From contig NC_019868.2 of the NCBI RefSeq assembly GCF_002234675.1, positions 26,364,293 to 26,428,292 on the forward strand: 64,000 bases of DNA, read 5' to 3'. The first letter of the stretch is position 1; every line of letters begins with the position of its first letter. Positions 28,601 through 40,300 of the stretch are shown in pieces. The translations under genes and the position numbers were made by a program. The notes beneath the pieces are model-generated. The model was not told the DNA's origin and did no database searches. It was given only the letters and a program-made list of their open reading frames with translations. The stretch is from Oryzias latipes. Lineage: Eukaryota; Chordata; Actinopteri; Beloniformes; Adrianichthyidae.

Positions 28601-30607
28601 AATCAGGACATATTTTGTCAATTTTGCCCCAAAGTTTCAATCAGAGAAAATGAAATCTGCCTTCAATGGGACTGAATAGATAATTGTTGATAAGTTCTCA
28701 CTGTGCACATGTACCTGTACTGCTCCTGTGTGTCTCGCAGTAGTTTTTTCAGCTCTTCTATCCTCTCTGTAGTTAGCCTACGAACGATGACGTCTTCAAT
28801 GGTCTCCACCACCTCACCCTTCTCTCCACGCTTCCGCCTGGAAAAGGATAACATAAATGTTTACAATGAACACCGTGGTGTTCCACACGTCTGGAAAAGT
28901 CCGTTGGGGTGTGAGGTTCTGGATATAAATGTGTTTTCAAACTGACTTTGGTGCTTCTGTGGCTTCAAGCAGTTCCGAATACTGTGAGGCACAGTGCTGA
29001 TGAGTGGAGAAGAAAAGGATTTTAATCTTTAGCAGACAAAAAAATAAATTTGAGATAGAGACTGTAAATAGAGAGCAACAAACTTGTGAAACAGATGTGA
29101 ACTAATTTAGAAACATCTGGATTGGTTTGGTGGTTCTCACCTTTTGAGAAAACCAATCAGGTGGACGCCCAGATTCTGCAAAAGGCTTGATGGCTCTGCT
29201 TACAGATACCCTAAAGACAAAAACAAAGAAACATCAAGAAAAAAACAACAACTGTATGTTAAAAATAAGATTTATCCAAAAGTGTGTTGTAGTTTTGGTA
29301 AAAGCATTATTTCCAATCACATATGTATGCAGAAACATGTAAAATATGACGATCAAAAAAATGATTTAACCGCTCCAAAGTTGCTTAATGTTGAATTGGT
29401 GACACCACTAAGACATTTGCAAAGACTGCTTTGCAAACACCAAACTAATGTCATCGACTCTTATGAAGTGAGTGTGTTAGATAATTGAAATTTGAGTTTA
29501 CACAAAAAATAAAAATAAAACCCCTCCTGGCAATTTGAAATCTTTTTCTATTTAATAAATAGGAAATGCAATTTTGCTTTTGGGAAGACCCCCACGCATC
29601 AACAACTGCTTGGTTCCTCCTGGATGCTGGAAATTCTGTACATTCTCCGCTCTGCTGTACATCCCAAGTGTGCCCGTTTCTGTCAAACTCTTCCCCATTC
29701 AAAAATTAATAAACAGCCCTTCAAAAGGATAGTAGATGTATTGCCATGAAACATTGTTGGTGCGAATAGATATTGTGTCACAAACTTGCTGAACCAAGTG
29801 CTGTTGAGCTTTAGAGAACATTTACACACATAGCCTTTGCAAAAGTTACCAGTTTTGGTCTCCGCTCCTCATAACCGACGATGCCAGACACAGCTTCTCT
29901 CTAACCGACCATGGTTCTGTCGGTCCGACAGTCAGCATCTTGTGTTCTATGTGAGAAAAGGCATAAAAAACACAAAACTTTTGTTCCTCCTCCTAACATA
30001 AACAATAACAGTAAGCTCACACACTTGATCTGGGCAATCCAATGAATTACACATTTTAGTCACATGCCTACTTAAGTGGGCAAAAAAAATATTTATTTAC
30101 GAATAAAAACGGAAAGTTTTCATAGCAAATGCATTAATGGATTTTTAGAATTATTCTTTTTATATTTAGACTAGTAGGTTTTCCTTGCGGTGTGAATTGC
30201 TAACGTTAGCATTGTGTTAGCTTGTTTCGTTGTAAAACTGTCTATTTAAGAATACAAACAATGCATTTTGCTTCGGAAATGTATGATAATATTTAGTAGA
30301 ATTTGTAAACACAAAATAATTTAAAAATACATTGCAAATAACTACCTTGTTAAAAGCAAAATTTACAAAAGCTTTTACTGTTATTGCTATTTATGTTAGC
30401 CTCGGTGTTTTCATAGGGGGACAAATTCGCGAGACACACACTTTTTACCAACACAGAAACGCTTTTTAGGCCAAAAAGAAAATGTTTTCTGTCTTTATTT
30501 TTTTAAAGAAAATAGAATATAAAGATTTTAAATAATTGCATGTTTTAAATACATTATAAAATGCAAATAAAAGCTAAGGTTTACTCACTGCCGATACCGC
30601 TCGCCAT
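16646..30607 (-). CDS. brd8: BRD8, bromodomain subunit of TIP60/NuA4, 19 coding exons
   Basis: Exons in transcript order: 30589-30607, 29850-29946, 29141-29210, 28947-28996, 28715-28837, 26768-26848, 25134-25198, 24754-24920, 24364-24549, 24192-24285, 23107-23249, 22550-22976, 20975-21012, 20673-20875, 20443-20535, 20252-20320, 19858-20143, 17608-17652, 16646-16705. Phases agree throughout, giving 771 residues. BRD8 is a nuclear subunit of the TIP60/EP400 histone acetyltransferase complex. The conserved N-terminal domain (about 15-62, EPWSVREKLCLASSV), a charged coiled-coil region (about 80-165), the TPPPSPLLSELLKKG block (exon 9), DELDLETVGDIIAIIE (exon 11), an acidic middle, one bromodomain (about 590-700) and the C-terminus DGGTRGRRSAMEADLKMKK all match human BRD8. 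It corresponds to the single-bromodomain isoform. Exons 13 (38 bp) and 18 (45 bp) are very small. Confidence 0.97.
18492..18895 (+). repeat. Minisatellite, ~18-19-bp unit (caggcaggcagacaaaaa)
   Basis: About 400 bp of degenerate tandem units alternating caggcaggcagac with A-rich spacers (aaaaaaac, aaagaaac, gaaaaac, aaaaagac) inside the last-but-one BRD8 intron. Every frame on both strands stays open for over 120 codons, which explains the spurious overlapping ORFs there. It is purine-rich on the plus strand, pyrimidine-rich on the BRD8 transcript strand. Confidence 0.95.
19858..20535 (-). other. brd8: BRD8 bromodomain exons (15-17)
   Basis: Three exons (20443-20535, 20252-20320, 19858-20143) encode the bromodomain. 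QAQKIWKKAIMLVWR is helix Z, VTDD-like SDDIAPGYH lies in the ZA loop, PMDLSAIKKNIESG in helix A, and FQNAIMYNSSDHDVY holds the acetyl-lysine-contacting Asn (N679 by my count). All key positions are kept, so acetyl-lysine binding is expected to be intact. The block is nearly identical to human BRD8, far more conserved than the surrounding acidic exons. Confidence 0.95.
21160..21350. repeat. Partial copy of MITE family B
   Basis: Shares agaggattatcaag, tatagaagtctatgggattttggc, tacttcctgt and the terminal ctgtccagttctca with the right half of the element at 11504-12008. The left half is not visible. It lies in a BRD8 intron. Confidence 0.78.
21355..21672. repeat. MITE-like element, family A copy 2
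   Basis: Matches 8374-8813 in order: gaattccctccctaatacctac, gtgcgggactatgcagagccctggat, ctatattggccaatccagtgagcatcgatgc, agactcctgggaaatt. The right terminal repeat is missing. Confidence 0.78.
21940..21995. mobile_element. Terminal-only deletion derivative of the hAT-like family at 25647
   Basis: Only the two ends of the element are present back to back: ggctgtgacgataaccacatcaccgc joined to gcggtgatgaaaaatcccacaccgtcacagctct. Nothing of the roughly 1-kb interior remains. Confidence 0.75.
25647..26671. mobile_element. Non-autonomous hAT-like element, ~1 kb
   Basis: Starts gggctgtgacgataaccgtatcaccgc and ends gcggtgatcaaaaatcccacaccgtcacagctct. The outer ends are inverted repeats (GCTGTGACG). 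Just inside the right end is a GC-rich palindromic block (gcggttaaccgcgacaccgcgg). No transposase was found and no clean 8-bp target duplication was seen, so the superfamily is inferred from the terminal sequence. It lies in the BRD8 intron between exons 6 and 7. Confidence 0.7.
27897..28436. mobile_element. MITE with internal hairpin and ATACCATGGTC termini
   Basis: The left part (27897-28028) is a long inverted repeat: gggttaatggc plus tgcgtttat(at)tactttttaacgcac pairs with gtgcgttaaaaagtaataaacgcaat plus ggccattaaccc. Next to it, 28033-28436 is bounded by ttataccatggtc and the inverse gaccatggtataa. The two may be one composite element or an insertion into another. It lies in the BRD8 intron between exons 5 and 6. 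Confidence 0.72.
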
Positions 30608-32050
30608 AGTTTTTGTGACTGGCCACCGGACCGATTTCAATGGTGCACAGGGCACGGTACACGCCCACAAACGGCACGGACAGAGCGGAACTAAAGTTAA
30701 TAGATTCTTTTGTATTAAATGTTAATGTTAATATTTGAACTTTATTACTATATAAAAGATCGATTTCATAAAAAAAAATCTGATTTCCATTCATCATTCT
30801 ACAAAAATTATAATACTATATTGTAAAACAACTAAACAGTATTATCAGGTCTTAACACCTGCAAAAGTTTTCCTGGACCTTTAAATGGTCCTAAAAGTCT
30901 AGATGAATAGCTAAAAAATCACGGTGAAGACTTTTGTCTTAACAAATGTCCATTAGATAGTCAACACTTTTCACAAGGAGGGGAAGCCCCAATATCCCTG
31001 CTAAACAAGCTGGAAGTTCAAAGAATGCTTACAGAAAATTAAGCGAATGATGAAAGAGGGATGCCGTGCGACAGACTGGATCAGCTGAACTGCAGGCTTT
31101 CTGCTGCCTTCATGTAGGTCCACAGCTCTGCCAAAGTTACCAGTTTGTAAAAACAAACACTCACCAGGAACATCCAGCCTCCTCCTTTCTTAACATCCCT
31201 TCCACTATCAACATGTGAGCTCAAATACTTTCCCTTCTCTAGTCTAACCTCATTCACTATGGGGCCACATCAGAACTCAAAGGTCCAGATGAGAAGTTTT
31301 TTTCTTTTTATTATTTTATCTAATACATCAATGTGAATTCTTACAATAACACCCACGTTTCATGTCTTGCAGTGTGACTGACTGCACAGCTCATTGTTTT
31401 CATTCACACAGGTCAATAAAATCATCACAAACAGGCTGCAATCATCGGAAAACAGCAGTTTGCAGTCTTCACTGTGATTATGTGACCGGTACTGTTAGAC
31501 CGAGACCGTTAGACCATTCCAAAAGGTAAAACAAACCTTTGCAGGGGTTTGGAGTTACTGATTAAATAAGCCCAAAGAGCCTCCAATACTCAACTTTTTT
31601 CCACAGTATTCAAATTTTTAAAGAATTTTACCAATTCTTCTATTCCATCTCCTCCAAGTCATAAAATTTGCCGTTTAGAGAAATAAACACTTTAATCTTT
31701 GTGTCTTTTTTTCCCTCCAAATGATCAACTTCCTGTTGGTTTTCAAATTAAAAGGCCTCTGTATTCGTTCCATGCAACAGCTGGAGGGAGCAGTCTGCAT
31801 AGACGAGCTCTGGATGCTGCAGGCTTCATTCAATGACAGCGTTTTGGCCATGATCAACACCAAAATAAAGTTTAGGTAGATGACTGTCAAAACACATCAG
31901 TCTGAGGGGCTTATAAACCAGGATCATGCAAACGTAAGCCTTTATTAGTTTTGTGATTATTTATGTTCACATTTTTTTTCCATTTTCAGGTGACATGAAC
32001 CCAAAAGAAGCAAAAATAAACAAACAGACTCAGTCATTTAAATATTGGCA
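30608..32050. other. BRD8 promoter side and spacer to glypican 3' end
   Basis: About 1.4 kb between the BRD8 start codon and the glypican 3' UTR, both genes on the minus strand. The 60-80 bases just upstream of the BRD8 ATG are moderately GC-rich (plus strand ccaccggaccgatttcaatgg ... acggcacggacagagcgg) and probably hold the 5' UTR and core promoter. No TATA box is obvious. The rest is AT-rich with no exon or repeat I could recognise. Confidence 0.55.
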
Positions 32051-32053
32051 GTC

Positions 32054-32059
32054 TTTATT
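32054..32059 (-). terminator. Candidate glypican poly(A) signal (AATAAA on minus strand)
   Basis: TTTATT on the plus strand. Using it would give a 3' UTR of about 2.1 kb, usual for glypicans. The sequence 32060-34132 has no other recognisable content and is relatively GC-rich next to the flanking spacer, consistent with an exonic UTR. Confidence 0.5.
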
Positions 32060-34132
32060 TCCACAAGACTAAGAAATGATGTTTAATATACATTTTTTTC
32101 TTACAATTTAACATCTATCTTGTGTGTTTTTTGATAACATTTAGGAGATACTCTGACATGTAAAAATCTGGTGTACTGTTAAGGCCTCTTTTAGAGACAT
32201 CTAAACCCGGCTGCTCTGTATTTACACTTCTTTCACTCCTTTTCAGTCATTCGTTTCTTCAGAGCGAGTCCTTTTCTGTTCTCGAGGGGCCAAAGGCAAA
32301 GCTTCCAACACCTGCCGAACCTAACCTAACTTTTAAGTCACATGACCGTCCAGCAGCTCCTGCCAGCCGGGTTCGCTCGCCGCCCCGGGGCCTGCAAGCG
32401 CCGACATTCAACCATCGCCACCCAAAACCAATAAACCTAACATCCCCCCCTTCACCCACCCCAGCTCTGAGATTGCTTCTTCGGAGCTCCAACACACGTG
32501 CACAAGCCCATGCAGAAATGTTTACGGGTTACAAAAACAGAGTTCCCGTCTGAAGTGGAAGCGCTGCTTTTCGTTTAAGGCTTCAGGGCTTTTAATGCAT
32601 AGATGTTTTCTTCAAATCCTTCAAACTCTGAACCTTAATAAAAACGGGAGGTGTCTTTAAAACCTAACGGCGCTCGCTTCAAACCAAAGAGGTTTGATTC
32701 GAGTTTACACTTGAACAGGATTTCTTTTCCTCATGTGAGCGTCTAATAAATTACTCAGAGAGCCAAGTGTTCCTTTTCCAGCTGTACGCATGCTATAGCG
32801 CTGTATTTGGGTGGGAAAACATGTTGCAATGACATTCAAATACAGACATAAGTTACTGTACAAAAGCTACAGGAGGCAGCATCGGTTTAGGGTAGAAACG
32901 GTCGACTCACAGACCTGATTATCAAACTGGAGGATGCTGAACTTTCAGGGAATCTGTGCAGACTAAATCCTTAAAAAAGCGGGACAAAACACTCAACCGA
33001 ACGGGAGGAACGCAACTGTGACGGAACCTCAAGATTCCACCTTAAAGGGTGAGAACACATTCCTGCCTGTTTGTACTACTTAGGCTATTTCAGAGGCAAG
33101 ACAAGGAGGGGAGGGTAAAACTGTGCACTCTGTCCTCTTCCATCCTCTCAGACAAGCAGTACAGTCTGCCTGTAGTACCAAATATATATCTTCATACCAA
33201 AAATAGACAAACAATCACATCTCCTCAACATAGAACCCTGTATCAAAATAGACTTTGATCTCTCAAACAAAACACTTTGTTTTTCTCCTCTGGTTTCGTA
33301 CGTGAAATGCTCTGGACATCCATCTTCTCTCCACAGTCTACGCCGTGCAGTCTGTGCTGAACGCAGCCATTCAGCGGCGGCGAGGGGCGTCTGAGACCCA
33401 ACGATGACGCCTTCTTCTTCCAGGGGGAGCCACGCATCCAACTATCAGACACCTTCAACTCAGAGTTCGCATCGAATCCAAGAACGAGGTATTGTTTCAC
33501 TACTGAAGACGTTAAAAGGTTAGGTGGTTGTTACGGTCGTAGCGGGTGCAAGAACCAAAAAGGAAAGATCTTTGGGTCAGACAAAACCTCAGCTCTTCAA
33601 TTCCACCTTTAAAAAAAGCTAAGACAGCCAAAGCGAACACAGTAGGTGTTACAGATTTGGACTGTTTTTTTTTTTAAAGGTCTACAGGGATTCATCCACT
33701 GAAAATGTTGCATCATTGCCTAAAATATCCTCAGGAATATGACGACCAGCACACCCCGTTCCACCAGACATCTTTCCGAACGCGTCATCAAGCGCTGAGC
33801 TCTGAAGAAGGCACAAAATGTATCGGGAGATTCAACTGCAAGAATAGGAAGGTCATTTTAGGTCGGAAATGCTGCAAAGTGAAACTAAAGGGAGCTAAAT
33901 GATCCGATGATTCTTGGGAAGAAAACTGTGCTGCTGTACACCAATGTCCTTAAAAACATACAAATAGTTAATAGTGAAGTTATTGTAATATCAAGACGAA
34001 TCCCACCCCCCCAAACAGCGGACAGTCTGAGGTCCTGAAGGCAGTCTTTGTTAAAGTCTCTGACAGTTTTCCCCTTCGCTTTTTCTTTTCCTTTTCCAGC
34101 GTTCCGTTTTTTCTCTCGCCCGGCTCACTTTT

Positions 34133-34344
34133 TTATCTCAACCGCGGCGCGAGCAGAGCGGCGATGAGCCCGCAGAGCGCCAGCGTCACACCTGCCCGGA
34201 TGGGAACCCCAGCGGAATTATTGCTGTGCACCAGATTGACCCGCGGCCCTTTGGGGATGGGCGTGGTGGTGGTGAAGAAGTAAATGTCCGGTTCGCAGGA
34301 TGCGGAGTCGCAGCCGCTGCCGCTTTCCCCGCTGCTGTCGTCGT
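34133..34344 (-). other. Glypican last exon: heparan sulfate sites and GPI signal
   Basis: Begins with [11 protein letters not shown], which holds three Ser-Gly dipeptides in an acidic setting, the typical glycosaminoglycan attachment pattern. Then comes CDSASC with the last two conserved cysteines, a Thr/Pro-rich spacer, and a C-terminal hydrophobic tail ([20 protein letters not shown]) that fits a GPI-anchor signal. The likely anchor region is NNSAG. The TAA stop is at 34133-34135. Confidence 0.9.
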
Positions 34345-37300
34345 CTGCAAACGGAAGAGAACGGCGGCGGATCAGGTAGGAACTTCAAAGATCTTCAAAT
34401 GGAAGAACTGGCAGGTGCAAAGCTCTCACCTATGCTTTCAATGATCTCGTTGCCGCTGTGTGCCGTTTTTAACCAGATGGTCATTTCCTTCAGAGCTGCG
34501 ATCTGACTGCGAATCACGGTGTGCGGTTTGGTTATGTCCACCTCCACGTCCGGGTTGGTGCCCTGGTTGGCCAATCCGTTTCCGATGACGTGAAGCTCGT
34601 ACCTGTGTGAGAGCGAGTCCGCCGTGAACGATCCCCGCCAGGCTCCAAGCCCCGAATGCATGCAGACCCGAGCCGGCCTTACCTGCTCTTTGCTGTACCG
34701 TTCCAGCACTCGTCGCCGGGGGCGATCCTCTCATCTGCACACACCGTCTCGGGCAACGTGGACCAGAATTTCTTAGCGTGTTTCAGCTTTTTCTTCACTT
34801 CACTCGTCTGCACAGAAAAAAGAAGGAAACTGGTGAGACGGAGCAAAAACAAAAAGAGCAGGGTTAGACCAAAGCAGCAGCAGGTTTTTTCTCCTCACCA
34901 GTCGGTCTAAGCTCGTTCCAGCGGCCGTCGTGGGCCGGGCCTCCGGTGTGTAGGGACGGAACCGACCCGTGAAGCCCGTTTCTTTCAGAGAACGTTTGCT
35001 GCGGAAGCTCTGGCTCAACTTTGGCGTCCCACATCCTTGGAAAACCTGAGGGAGGTTCAGCAAAAGTTTACCAACTAGTGTGATCTCATCTTGTTCAATT
35101 TATCAAACAAAGAAGGGCTGTAATTAGTATCAAAATACTCGAATATCTGCGATCTGTCCCTGAAAATACGAGTTTGAATATTTGCGATGACATCTGCGAT
35201 TTGCAATCTTCATAAATCTCATGAAGTTCAGTTTAAATACAATTCAGGCAATGTATTTATCGCTACAAAATGCAGAAATATGTTGTATTTTAAGTAGATA
35301 AACTTATAACCGTATGCGTTACTGTGGCCGGAAGTGAATAGACCTTCAAAGTAAAGTGTCGGTAACGCATTTCAAAGTAAAGTGATTGAGTTTTTTTTGG
35401 TAGAAAAAAAAAAAAAGACTAACGATTATTTTGCTGAAATAAGTTCTGGAAAACAAAAACAAATTTGTTTTATATATATTAAACAGTAATAAATGTATTA
35501 GAATAATAAATAGAATAAAAAACACGATGAATATGAATTTAGGAATATTATGAAAATCTCTTGAAAAAGTCAGTTTTTTATAAATAAGATGAAATGATTA
35601 GAGTTTTTATTCTTTTCTATTGCATTGTCTTCATTGATTTACTGGAACTGCCGTCTGCTAAAAAACCTGAAGAAACATTTTCAGGATTTTGTCGTTTATG
35701 TTTTGTTTCCTGCTGAAGTTAAACAGGAAGTTGACAGAAAAACGTTTAAATGTGACAACTATCATTTCTTTCTTTTACAATCTTTTTTTTTTGGTCGAGT
35801 TCTAAATAAAGAAATAAAAAATGGTGATTACTATTCAATTTTCACTCATGTAAAAAGATAAATATAGCAACCATTCAAACATGTAGAAAAAGGAAGAATT
35901 TTGATTGGATCCACTGGCTTGAAAAAAAAAAGTCCTTACTTTTTGAGAGACTTGCATGCTGTTCTCCTGCATGTTCATGATGGCCTCAGAAATCTTGACG
36001 TCGATGGGATCCATCACTGACTCAAAGTTAAACGGGCCTTCGAGCCTGTCTGCCAGATTCAGCATGGCGTCTGAAAACCCAAGGAGGAGTGTTATTCCCG
36101 AAAGCCACCACTAGGTGGAAGAAGCCTCTGCAGATCAGTGAACGGTCAGATGAGAGCCCATCCGATCAGTGTTGGCATGAAACTTGTGTCGGTTGGTGTT
36201 TACACAAGTGTTCACTCACTTTGTGGCACACAAAACATGTGGCCCCTCCCTGTCCTTTACAGTTTCATCACTTAAGAAGGAGACTTGTCTCAACACGACT
36301 TTCAACAATAAAGTTTTTAAGCTTTAAAGCTTTTAGACCGCCACTAACCAACAACAGTCATCTACTGATTATTAGAGCGTTTAGTTCTATGACTGGTAAT
36401 TTTATGATAAAAACTGGTGAATTATTTGCCCCAAAGTGGTGAGAGATTAAACAAATAGAAGCCAAACACAACACAAAGCTGCGGTGGTTAAGAGGGCGGG
36501 GCGGTGTTCAGCTGAAAGCACCCGGATGCTGGAGGCGCCGCCGTTCGCATCGGCTCACCTAGGAAGTTGTTCCACTCCGTGTCCAAGTCCGCTTGGTTGG
36601 CCAGGCAGCCTCGCATCACGTTCAGGCAGTAGTTCTGGCAGGGCTTCAGCGCCACCTGGCCCGAGCAGTACGGACAGTACAGCATCTTGGTGGCGGCTCG
36701 CACGCAGCTGGGGGTCGCACTGACCTGGAGGAGGCGGAGAGCGGTTAGATGGTTTGCACCCAAACACTCTCAACATGTGGAGCATGAATCAATGCACAAA
36801 AGGTTCAACTAACTTTGTGGCGATATGGCAAAGTCCAATAATCTTGCCTAAAAGGATACAATCTACATTTATACACACCTGACATTTAAAACTATAAAGG
36901 AAAACGCTTTTGAACGGAGAAACTTTTTCTTATTTTACTGGCACTTTTTATTTCAAGAAACAATTCAATTTGATTGAATTTGATTTTACAGCCCAATATT
37001 TAGTTAGTAATATCTTATTTACAGTCAATGCACGGAGGACACGGATGATGTAGAGGTCAGGTATTTTGAAGGGCTCTACAAACACATCAGTGACCGTGTC
37101 TCCACGTCTGTGTGCATGAGATCCTTCACAGACTCTGCTGCAGGAGCTGCGTCTGAATGACGGCCGCTCTCAGCGCTGCTTCCGTCTCTCTGTGACCCAG
37201 TTTGACCACTTGCTGTTAGTCCAGGGCAGGCAAGCTCAAATTCACAGCAGTGAAGATAAGTCACGGGCCAAACTCAATATTTATTTTAAAAAAAAAGACC

Positions 37301-40300
37301 TGCAACTGACATGTAATGTTTGACCGTTCCATATGGAAACAAAGTTTAGTTTTACTTAAAAACACAGAATACCGACGGACCAAATTTTTCAAAGCCGACA
37401 ACAAAAGAACCAAAAATAATAATGCCATTCAATAAAAATCCCACATTTCAGCTATGAACAGACCATGACTTGCAGTAGAAAAACTGCAGAAGAAACAGAT
37501 ATTCAAGCTCAGTTTGCTACTCTCTGATTTAATCTGCACATTGGTCTAAGCCGGATACCTGGCATCTTTTCTTAAATGCAAGTTCACCAAAGTCTGGGGT
37601 CGGGCTCTGAGCCGGGGAAAACCTGGTATTTTAGCAGGCCTGTCTTGAAAGCTCCTGTTGTCAGTCTTTCGTTTAGCTATCTTTGTGGAGGGTGAAATGA
37701 ATTTGTCTGATGAGACGGGAGCATGGCTGTCAGTGTCAACAGAAAAAGAGCGCTTGCTGGTTTTGACTGTGCGCCAACGTACTAGCAAAGCATTGTGGGA
37801 TTTGTAGTGTTAGCGGTACAGTGTATACCAGCTCTAATGCACATTTGATATGATCTCGCAAGCCAATTATAATTACAATGCAGGCCAAATTTGGCCCCCG
37901 GGCCTGAGTTTGACACATGTCAGAGGGAAAAAATAAATAAAAGGAAAAAAATTAGATTTAGAATTAGAACTTTTGTCTTGATATAAAAAAGAAAAATACA
38001 ACAAAGTTCAGGAGTAGAACAAATAGCAATGATCATGTTGGTGTTGGACCCCACCCGCTGATCACATCATCAACACATCGCTACCAAAGTCGAGTCCCTG
38101 AATGGTTGATGCAACGCATCGTCTTTGTCCAACGTTCAGATATTTAAACTTTGAAAACATTGCGCCTTGACGCCCAAAACGCGCTGCTGCCAGAATACCG
38201 CGCATGACGCTCAAAAGGTTTAGCAGGACCTCTGATCACATCTGTTCCTTGACTTTAGGACTGAAGCACCTGATTTATACCTTTTCAGCAACATAATCTT
38301 GTTCAGGTCTGTGGTTTTCAACCAATACTGCTGTTACTCTCAGTACTAGATCGATTTTTCAACACTTATCCCTTATCCTTTATGTCTATATCAAACACAC
38401 AGGTAGTCTGACTGTTCATTTTTAAAAACCAGCTCAGCCTAACAGTGTATTCTATAAGTCAGTGAATCACTCACTGCTCTGGAAATATTCATCACAAAGG
38501 AGGGAAAGGAGCTTCTCAGACTTTTCCCAGACAAACCTCGAGTCAGACACTAAAGGGAAGGACGCACACGGAAACCTGTGTCTGAGGCCTTTTCGCTTAA
38601 GGACTTACCGTGGAGACTTTATTGAAAACCTCCGGCATGAGCTTCAGGCCGCGCACGAACGTGCGTGCAGCGATGAAGGCTCGCTTCAGTTGGATGCGGA
38701 GCTTGCGGGGCACGTCCCCGAAGGGCTGCAGCTCGTCCGTGTTCCGGCTCACGCACTCCATGTAGGCGTCGCTGAACTCGAACTGCACGTTGACCAGCCG
38801 GAACATCCGCTCCAGGAGGTCGGCCCAGAAGTCCGTCAGCATGGCGTCCAGGTCCACCTTGGCGCTCCCGTCTATGTAGTACCTTGTCAGGGACGCGAAG
38901 AAGTTCCCGAAGAGCTCCGAGTTCTGCTCGTACATCTTTCCGTACGTTCTTAAGAACATGTTGTGCAGCGAGGCCTCTGCGTTTTTCAACAGCTCACGGA
39001 AAAAGTCTGCGGAGAGAAGGAAAGAGGATTGCAGTCCAGAGATTTGATGCTCATTTTCCACTCATATTTAGGGCTGTAGCAGTATCCCAATACTGGGATA
39101 TTTGCAATCTTTTTCAAAAAACAACGTGAAAATATTTAAGTCCAATTTAGTGGAGTTGGGATGTCCCGATCAGAATTTCTTTTAGCCCCAATCCGATTCA
39201 GTCATTTTCCTTTTAAATAACTCCAGATATCTGATACTTTTGTAGAACTTTTTTAAAAACCGTTTCTGTTAAAACTGCCTCGATTGTTGTTTGTGTTAAG
39301 ACAAACCAACAGAGCCGCTTGCTGACAGTTTCAAATGTTTATGAAGAGTTTTTGAGCCAAATCTGTGTCTATTTCACTACATTTACTGAGCTGCTTCTGT
39401 GCGCCTCCAAGCTCAAACTGGTGGCGTATTCTGCTGCACAGTCAAATGTTGTCATCCGTTCATAATATGCACTTTTACCAAGATATTTATTCAAAGTAAG
39501 TTTGAAACATCAAGCGCAGATCAAAATAATAAAAATAAATATCTGCTCCCTGATCTGGACACATCTGATAGCAATTAAGTCTGAAACGACAGGATCGGTT
39601 TCTGACACCCCGTGTGAGAATCGAGGGTTGGATCTGTGAATCGCTGATCCTAATTTGTGAATCGGACCCCCACCTAAAGTGCAGATCCACAGCGTACGCT
39701 TTAGTACATTTTTACCACCTTAAAATCCAACTCATGGTGGGTTAGGAGTCCAGAACATGTGAGGGAGGGCGGTTTGAACGGTGGTGCTGCAGCATCTCTG
39801 CTCTCCCTGCCCGACTTGTCTCGTCACATCAGTCCGCCTTAAACTGACCACCATCAATGGCATTTTTCTGTTGTCACATCCCATTCGCTCTCCTTTCTCC
39901 CTGCTCCTCTTGGACTGTCCTTCAGAAGTATTTTCAATAGGATTAACGAATAATACGACCTCCCTTCCCGCATATGGACCTGCAGCCCCCCCCCCCCTCA
40001 CTGCTTTCACTTCATCAGTTCCTTCTGAGAACTCTCTTCACTAGAGACAGGGAACAATGACCTACTTCATCCTTAGGAATGTCCATTTCTCCCCCCTTAA
40101 CACCCCCTCCCACCTCCAATAATCCAGGCCTCTACTCCTGCGGACCCCCCCCCCCCCCCCCCCAAACCCTGCAACTTTCTTAATCTGAGCAAAATGAGAA
40201 TTCCTCAGAGTCTCTGAAAATGTTTCACCTTAAGTTTCACATGCACACTGGCATAAACGCACCCCCCCCCCACCTTGGTGACCTGTGTGGGACAACCCCC